A DNA stretch of 64,000 nt from Halopseudomonas maritima. Its GTDB lineage: Bacteria > Pseudomonadota > Gammaproteobacteria > Pseudomonadales > Pseudomonadaceae. The notes under the pieces are model-generated. The model saw nothing but the letters and a program-made list of their open reading frames with translations. It was not told the DNA's origin and made no database searches. Position numbers and translations under genes: made by a program. Positions 59,255-64,000 of the stretch are shown here, one piece after another; position 1 is the stretch's first letter, and each line of letters starts with the position of its first letter. Where the stretch lies: the NCBI RefSeq assembly GCF_021545785.1, contig NZ_CP079801.1, forward strand, positions 1-64,000. Reading direction: 5' to 3'.

Positions 59255-59885
59255 TGATCACGTCGACCCCGTCCGGCACCTCGAACTGGAAGGTGTCGGC
59301 AGCAACCGGCTCGTTCAGCACCACATTCTGGAACAGAATATTGGTGCGCTGGCCAATCGGGTCGTTGAGCTGCATATCGTTGATCAGCCCATCACGGAAG
59401 GACAGGCGCAGGGTTTCAAACATGGTGTCGCTGGCCTTGGGCGTCAGCACAAAATCATCCACGGTGCCACCTTGGGTCCAGCGGATGCTGAAGTTGTCGG
59501 TCAGGGTGCTGACGTCGCCAGACAGCAGCAGCGCGGGGGTATGCGTCAGGCGCTGGTCCAGCTTTTGGATGGTGACCTGCATCAGGTCAGGATCATACAG
59601 CCAAACCTGCCCACCATCGGAGATGAGCACCTGCTCAAGTGGCGGATCAGTATGCCAGCGGAACTTGCCCGGACGCTGCAAGGTAACCTGCCCACGGGTT
59701 TCCTGCAGGCTGGAGCCATTGGAGCTGAGGGTCATTTGCGAGAAGTTACCGGTCAGCGTGTTGGCTGCCGACAGCAACTGATTCAAGCGCTCGGCGGCGG
59801 CCGCTTCGTCCTCAGCCATAGCTGGCGCGGCCAGCAGTGCAGCGCACAGCGCAATCCAGCGCCAGGCAGTGATGCGATTCAACAT
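59247..59885 (-). CDS. lolA: Outer-membrane lipoprotein carrier protein LolA
   Basis: Periplasmic chaperone of 212 residues that takes lipoproteins from LolCDE and hands them to LolB. A signal peptide (WIALCAALLAAPAMA) is followed by LTGNFSQMTL, RPGKFRWHTDPPLEQVLISD and VLTPKASD, typical of the family. It lies between ftsK and rarA, the order in many gammaproteobacteria, and shares its stop with the rarA start. Confidence 0.95.
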   Translation of the reverse strand: MLNRITAWRWIALCAALLAAPAMAEDEAAAAERLNQLLSAANTLTGNFSQMTLSSNGSSLQETRGQVTLQRPGKFRWHTDPPLEQVLISDGGQVWLYDPDLMQVTIQKLDQRLTHTPALLLSGDVSTLTDNFSIRWTQGGTVDDFVLTPKASDTMFETLRLSFRDGLINDMQLNDPIGQRTNILFQNVVLNEPVAADTFQFEVPDGVDVISE

Positions 59886-59900
59886 AAAGGGTTACTCCCC

Positions 59901-62306
59901 TCAATCCCGGACCGGCGGCGGTGCAATCACCTCGCGCGAGCCATTGGTGTTCATTGCGGTAACTACACCGGCCATTTCCATTGCTTCAATCATGCGGGCG
60001 GCCCGGTTGTAGCCAATCTTCAGTTTGCGCTGTACCGCAGAAATGGACGCGCGGCGGCTTTCGGTAACGAAGCGTACGGCCTCGTCGTAGAGCGCGTCTT
60101 CTTCGCTGTCATCGCCACCACCACCGCCGCCGTCATAGCTGCCGCCACCGGCCGAGTCGTCGGCGCCATCCAGAATGTCCTGAATGTAATCCGGCTCGCC
60201 CCGCTGCTTCCACTCATCGACCAGGCGGTGGACTTCGTCATCCGACACAAAGGCGCCATGGACCCGTACCGGCAGGCTGGTGCCCGGCGGCATGTACAGC
60301 ATGTCGCCATGACCCAGCAGCTGCTCTGCCCCGCCCTGATCCAGAATGGTGCGCGAGTCGATTTTGCTGGATACCTGGAATGCCATACGGGTGGGAATGT
60401 TCGCCTTGATCAGACCTGTGATAACGTCCACCGAGGGACGCTGGGTGGCCAGAATCAGGTGAATGCCGGCTGCCCGCGCCTTCTGCGCGATACGCGCAAT
60501 CAGTTCCTCAACCTTCTTGCCGACGATCATCATCATGTCGGCAAACTCGTCGATTACCACTACGATCACCGGCAGCGATTCGAGTTCCGGCGCCTCGTCT
60601 TCCATGCTCTCACGACGATACAGCGGATCAGTCAATGGCGTACCGGCCTTGGCGGCGTCTTTCACCTTGCGGTTGAAGCCCGCCAGGTTGCGCACGCCCA
60701 TGGCGGCCATCAACTTGTAGCGACGCTCCATCTCGGCAACACACCAGCGCAGCGCGTTGGACGCTTCCTTCATGTCGGTAACAACTGGTGCGAGCAGGTG
60801 CGGAATGCCCTCGTAGATCGACAGCTCCAGCATTTTCGGGTCGACCATGATCAGGCGAACCTCGGCGGGCGTGGCCTTGAACAGGATGCTCAGCAGCATG
60901 GCGTTAACGCCGACCGACTTACCCGAGCCCGTGGTACCCGCCACCAGCAGGTGGGGCATCTTGGCCAGATCAGCCATCACCGGGTGGCCACCGATGTCGT
61001 GGCCCAGCGCCAGGGTGACGGGTGATTGAGCCTCGTCAAACTCGCGGGTTTCCAGCACCTCGGAGAGACGCACGATTTCGCGGTCTTCGTTGGGAATCTC
61101 GATGCCCACGGTCGTCTTGCCCGGAATAACCTCCACCACCCGCACGCTGATCACCGCCAGCGAACGCGCCAAATCCTTGGCCAGGTTGGAAATTTTGCTG
61201 ACCTTCACGCCGGGAGCAGGCTGAATTTCAAAGCGGGTAATCACCGGACCGGGCTGAACCTTCTCCACCTCGGCTTCAACGCCAAAGTCCTTGAGCTTAA
61301 GCTCCAGCAGGCGCGACATGCCCTCCAGTGACTCGGCAGAAAACCCCTTGGTTTTCTTGCTCGGCGGATCCAGCAGGCCAATCGGCGGCAGCGAGCCAGG
61401 GTCGGAGGTATTGCTGAACAGCGTGGATTGTTTTTCCTTCTGGCTGCGCACGCTGGCCTCGGCGGGTTTGGTGTCCAGCGGCACGATTTCCGGCGGGGTG
61501 CGCGTTTCGCGGGCAGCCACGTGACGAGCCAGCGCTTCCTGGCGCTGCGCCTTGGAGGCATCCGCTCGGCGCTGCTCCTCCGCGCTGAACGCGGGCTCCT
61601 TACGCGGTGCGGGGGTACGACTCTCACGCGAAGGTGCCAGGGGGTCTACTCGCGCATCGGCTCGACGTGTCCGCCAGCCCTGCCAGGCACGCTTGAGCAG
61701 GTCAAACAAGTCCAGGGTGAGCTTGCCGGTCAGGTCCATCACCTTCAGCCAAGAGAGGTTGGTGAACACCGTCAGACCAAACAGAAACAGGGTCAAAAAC
61801 AGCAGCGTGCTGCCCTGCAGGTTAAGCACCGGCCGACTCAGGCCGCTGAGCAGCTCACCGAGAATGCCGCCGGCACCGGCGCCTTCCGGGAAATTGGCCC
61901 CGGGCGTGCCGTGCAGCGCCGCCAGCGCGGTGCCAGCAAACAGCGTGAGCACAAACCCGATCAGGCGCCAGGAGAACAGCCAGCCGTTCCAGATCATCGG
62001 CTGATGGCGGCGGCGAAACATCTGATACACCTTGACGGCAACAATCAGCGGAAACAGAAAGGCCAGATAACCCAGCGTCAGCAAGAGTACATCGGCAATC
62101 CAGGCGCCCATGCGTCCACCCGCGTTCTGCACATCAGCAACGCTGCCGCTGCGCGTCCAGCCAGGGTCTGCAGCATCAAAGGTGAACAACGCCATGCACA
62201 GATACAGGCACAGGGCGATCATCGCCAGCAGCGCGCCCTCGCGCAGACGCAGCGAAAGCTGCTCGCGCCAGGCCAACGGTGTTTTTGGGGCTGCAGTATC
62301 CTTCAA
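59901..62306 (-). CDS. ftsK: DNA translocase FtsK
   Basis: Division protein of 801 residues that pumps DNA at the septum and activates XerCD at dif. Four membrane helices are in about residues 20-190 (ALLAMIALCLYLCMALFTF; LLLTLGYLAFLFPLIVAVKV). A charged linker leads to the motor, with Walker A GTTGSGKSVGVN and Walker B VIVVVIDEFADMM. The C-terminal gamma winged helix (SISAVQRKLKIGYNRAARMI) recognises KOPS. The linker is short compared with E. coli (1,329 residues) but normal for Pseudomonas. I chose the TTG at 62306, which has GGAAG seven bases upstream. Confidence 0.94.
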   Translation of the reverse strand: MKDTAAPKTPLAWREQLSLRLREGALLAMIALCLYLCMALFTFDAADPGWTRSGSVADVQNAGGRMGAWIADVLLLTLGYLAFLFPLIVAVKVYQMFRRRHQPMIWNGWLFSWRLIGFVLTLFAGTALAALHGTPGANFPEGAGAGGILGELLSGLSRPVLNLQGSTLLFLTLFLFGLTVFTNLSWLKVMDLTGKLTLDLFDLLKRAWQGWRTRRADARVDPLAPSRESRTPAPRKEPAFSAEEQRRADASKAQRQEALARHVAARETRTPPEIVPLDTKPAEASVRSQKEKQSTLFSNTSDPGSLPPIGLLDPPSKKTKGFSAESLEGMSRLLELKLKDFGVEAEVEKVQPGPVITRFEIQPAPGVKVSKISNLAKDLARSLAVISVRVVEVIPGKTTVGIEIPNEDREIVRLSEVLETREFDEAQSPVTLALGHDIGGHPVMADLAKMPHLLVAGTTGSGKSVGVNAMLLSILFKATPAEVRLIMVDPKMLELSIYEGIPHLLAPVVTDMKEASNALRWCVAEMERRYKLMAAMGVRNLAGFNRKVKDAAKAGTPLTDPLYRRESMEDEAPELESLPVIVVVIDEFADMMMIVGKKVEELIARIAQKARAAGIHLILATQRPSVDVITGLIKANIPTRMAFQVSSKIDSRTILDQGGAEQLLGHGDMLYMPPGTSLPVRVHGAFVSDDEVHRLVDEWKQRGEPDYIQDILDGADDSAGGGSYDGGGGGGDDSEEDALYDEAVRFVTESRRASISAVQRKLKIGYNRAARMIEAMEMAGVVTAMNTNGSREVIAPPPVRD

Positions 62307-62556
62307 AACAGAGCTTCCATCACAGGTGAGGCGGCCATTGTACGGCCTGAGTCGACCGAATTCACAACCGCAGTGCACAATACAGAGCAAGCAGACCATC
62401 GCCGCGCCGGGTCGTTCCCCGTGAACAGGTCGCTTTATTCATTGGGGACAATAACTTATAACCTGTATCTGATAAACCGTTTGAATAATCGAAGACGTGC
62501 TGCCCCATTCCACCCGCCCTGCGGAATCGATCTGCACTTCATGAGCACTCTCGCAC

Positions 62557-63252
62557 ATGCCACCACTGACCTGGCTCACCGCTGACAATCAAGACTTTCC
62601 CGCCGTGGAGCGCGCTTTTGCCGAGCCCAACGGGCTACTGGCGGCCGGCGGCGATCTGAGGCCGCAGCGCCTGCTTAGCGCCTATCGCCAAGGCATCTTT
62701 CCCTGGTTTTCGCCAGGTCAGCCGATCCTATGGTGGAGCCCGGATCCGCGCACCGTGCTGCACCCTTCCGACCTGCACGTCTCGCGCAGCATGCGCAAGC
62801 TGATGCGCCAGACCCACCTGCGCGTCGAGTTTGACCGTAACTTTCCCGCGGTTATCGCTGCCTGCGCCGCCCCCAGGCAAGGCGCTAGCGGCACCTGGAT
62901 TACCGAAACCATGCAGTCGGCCTATATCGCGCTGCACCGGCTTGGTCACGCCCATTGTGTGGAGGTGTATCAGGACGAGCAATTGGTTGGCGGCCTCTAT
63001 GGGATAGCGCTGGGCCGCGTGTTCTTTGGCGAATCCATGTTCAGCCGGATCGACAACGCCTCCAAGCTAGCCTTTATCACCCTGGTGCAACAGCTGGAAC
63101 AGTGGGGATTTGAGCTGATCGACTGTCAGATGCCAACCGACCACCTGTTCAGCCTCGGAGCCAGCAGCCTGCCGCGCGCCCAGTTCAGCGCCGAGCTGGC
63201 GCGACTATGCCCGGCAGGCGCCCCCTCGGCCTGGGGTGGCACACTGCGTTGA
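62557..63252 (+). CDS. aat: Leucyl/phenylalanyl-tRNA-protein transferase
   Basis: Enzyme of 231 residues that adds Leu or Phe from tRNA to N-terminal Arg or Lys, making N-degrons for ClpS/ClpAP. Conserved motifs are PNGLLAAGGDL, YRQGIFPWFSPGQPILWWSP, and GVGGLYGIALGRVFFGESMF, seen here as VGGLYGIALGRVFFGESMF. It is divergent from ftsK and followed closely by bpt, which serves the same pathway. Confidence 0.96.
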   Translation: MPPLTWLTADNQDFPAVERAFAEPNGLLAAGGDLRPQRLLSAYRQGIFPWFSPGQPILWWSPDPRTVLHPSDLHVSRSMRKLMRQTHLRVEFDRNFPAVIAACAAPRQGASGTWITETMQSAYIALHRLGHAHCVEVYQDEQLVGGLYGIALGRVFFGESMFSRIDNASKLAFITLVQQLEQWGFELIDCQMPTDHLFSLGASSLPRAQFSAELARLCPAGAPSAWGGTLR

Positions 63253-63302
63253 CGGCACTGCCTGCGGTCGTATACTCGACAGATTGTTGTCCGGGAGACG
63301 TC

Positions 63303-64000
63303 ATGACCGACCTGTCGCAGCTCAAGTTTTATGCCACGCACCCCCACCCTTGCAGCTATCTGCAGGAGGAGCGCGCGACCACGCTGTTTCTGGACCCGCA
63401 ACAACCGATCGACCTGGATACCTACAGCCACCTCTCCGAGCTGGGGTTTCGGCGCAGTGGCGACCACCTTTACCGTCCTCACTGCAAGCAGTGCAATGCC
63501 TGCATTCCGGCACGCATTCCAGCGGCTGCGTTTACCGCCAGTAGCAGCCAAAAGCGCATCATCAAACGCAATAGCGACCTTGAGGTGAGCGAGCTGAAGG
63601 CCGAGGCGACCGACGAGATCTATGGGCTGTACGAGCGCTACATCAACGCGCGCCATGCCGACGGCGACATGTTCCCGCCCAGCCGTGAACAGTTCACCTC
63701 CTTCCTGGCCAAGGATTGGGAGTTTTGCCGCTTTCATGCCTTCCGCGAGCAAGGCACCCTGGTCGCCATTGCGGTGACCGATCACATGCGCAACGGCCTG
63801 TCTGCGGTCTACACCTTCTTTGACCCCGATCAACCGCGGCGCAGTCTGGGCCGCTACGCCATCCTCTGGCAGATCGAAGAAACCAGGCGCTTGGGGCTGG
63901 ACGCGGTTTATCTGGGCTACTGGATAAAAAACTGCCGAAAAATGAACTACAAGACCGAATACCGCCCGCTGGAGATGCTCGTCAACCAGCGCTGGATTCG
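63303..64000 (+). CDS. bpt: Aspartate/glutamate leucyltransferase (arginyltransferase family), partial
   Basis: Enzyme of the Ate/Bpt family that transfers Leu to N-terminal Asp or Glu, feeding the same N-degron pathway as aat. The Cys-rich N-terminus is present (HPCSYLQEERATTLFL; HCKQCNACIPARI), then the C-terminal acetyltransferase-like domain with GLYERYINARHADGD and GLDAVYLGYWIKNCRKMNYK. The frame is open at the right edge, with nearly the whole protein (about 232 residues) inside. The ATG at 63303 is 50 bases after aat and in the same operon. Confidence 0.93.
   Translation, partial: MTDLSQLKFYATHPHPCSYLQEERATTLFLDPQQPIDLDTYSHLSELGFRRSGDHLYRPHCKQCNACIPARIPAAAFTASSSQKRIIKRNSDLEVSELKAEATDEIYGLYERYINARHADGDMFPPSREQFTSFLAKDWEFCRFHAFREQGTLVAIAVTDHMRNGLSAVYTFFDPDQPRRSLGRYAILWQIEETRRLGLDAVYLGYWIKNCRKMNYKTEYRPLEMLVNQRWI

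Noticed and set aside
59040..61025. 661-codon open frame on the plus strand opposite ftsK, lolA and rarA
   Set aside because: It spans three well-identified genes on the other strand, has His/Gln-rich low-complexity translation and no plausible start.

Overview
The window looks like a chromosomal segment of a gammaproteobacterium of the Pseudomonadaceae. The grounds are gltA divergent from sdhCDA, the rarA-crcB-serS-cysG series downstream of ftsK and lolA, aat next to bpt, a complete tusDCBE operon, and high protein similarity to Pseudomonas throughout. A member of the Pseudomonas pertucinogena / Halopseudomonas group is my best guess, but that is inference. Both ends are cut inside genes (sdhA on the left, bpt on the right).

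Layout. 1-2216: succinate dehydrogenase genes sdhC-sdhD-sdhA on the minus strand, with sdhA carrying two apparent frameshifts. 2467-3825: gltA with a near-consensus promoter. 3859-5285: an IS4-family insertion sequence sitting inside what looks like the gltA terminator hairpin. 5320-9525: a VC_2705-type sodium:solute symporter with its small DUF4212 partner, then an MFS transporter. 9633-15747: a DUF4197 protein, a class C beta-lactamase-like hydrolase, and a two-gene repair module (FAN1-type VRR-NUC nuclease plus XPD/DinG-type helicase with a RecB-like nuclease domain). 16033-23999: AI-2E transporter and several regulator/target pairs (FabF-like synthase with HxlR, LysR with EamA exporter, acetoacetate-decarboxylase-like protein with MerR), each with recognisable inverted repeats or MerR-type promoters.

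24178-28055 is an iron-type cell-surface signalling operon (ECF sigma, FecR anti-sigma, TonB receptor with STN domain). 28467-33284 holds a DUF1254 protein, a REP-like palindrome, a truncated TetR gene and a divergent AraC / acyl-CoA ligase pair. 33437-33714 holds an IS3 remnant beside a tRNA-Ser(UGA) gene. 33908-41531: YccA-like membrane protein, tusDCBE for tRNA 2-thiolation, a CASTOR/POLLUX-type channel, and two phospholipase D family proteins flanking a small hypothetical gene. 41657-46342: exbB-exbD-tonB transcribed together with a large lipoprotein that combines an LprI-like region and ankyrin repeats, preceded by a membrane-protein/winged-helix pair and a diguanylate cyclase.

48643-54624 is mostly accessory metabolism (lipocalin, glutamine amidotransferase, lipase with an unusual C-terminal domain, sulfatase with a C-terminal membrane anchor, VOC protein, PaaI thioesterase). 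54736-64000 is core: cysG, serS, crcB, rarA, lolA and ftsK on the minus strand, then aat and bpt on the plus strand. No CRISPR array, prophage or rRNA was seen. The most unusual items are the TonB/ankyrin-lipoprotein operon, the IS4 element in a terminator with its own leader hairpin, the paired MerR-type promoters of which one faces no gene, and the FAN1/helicase-nuclease module.
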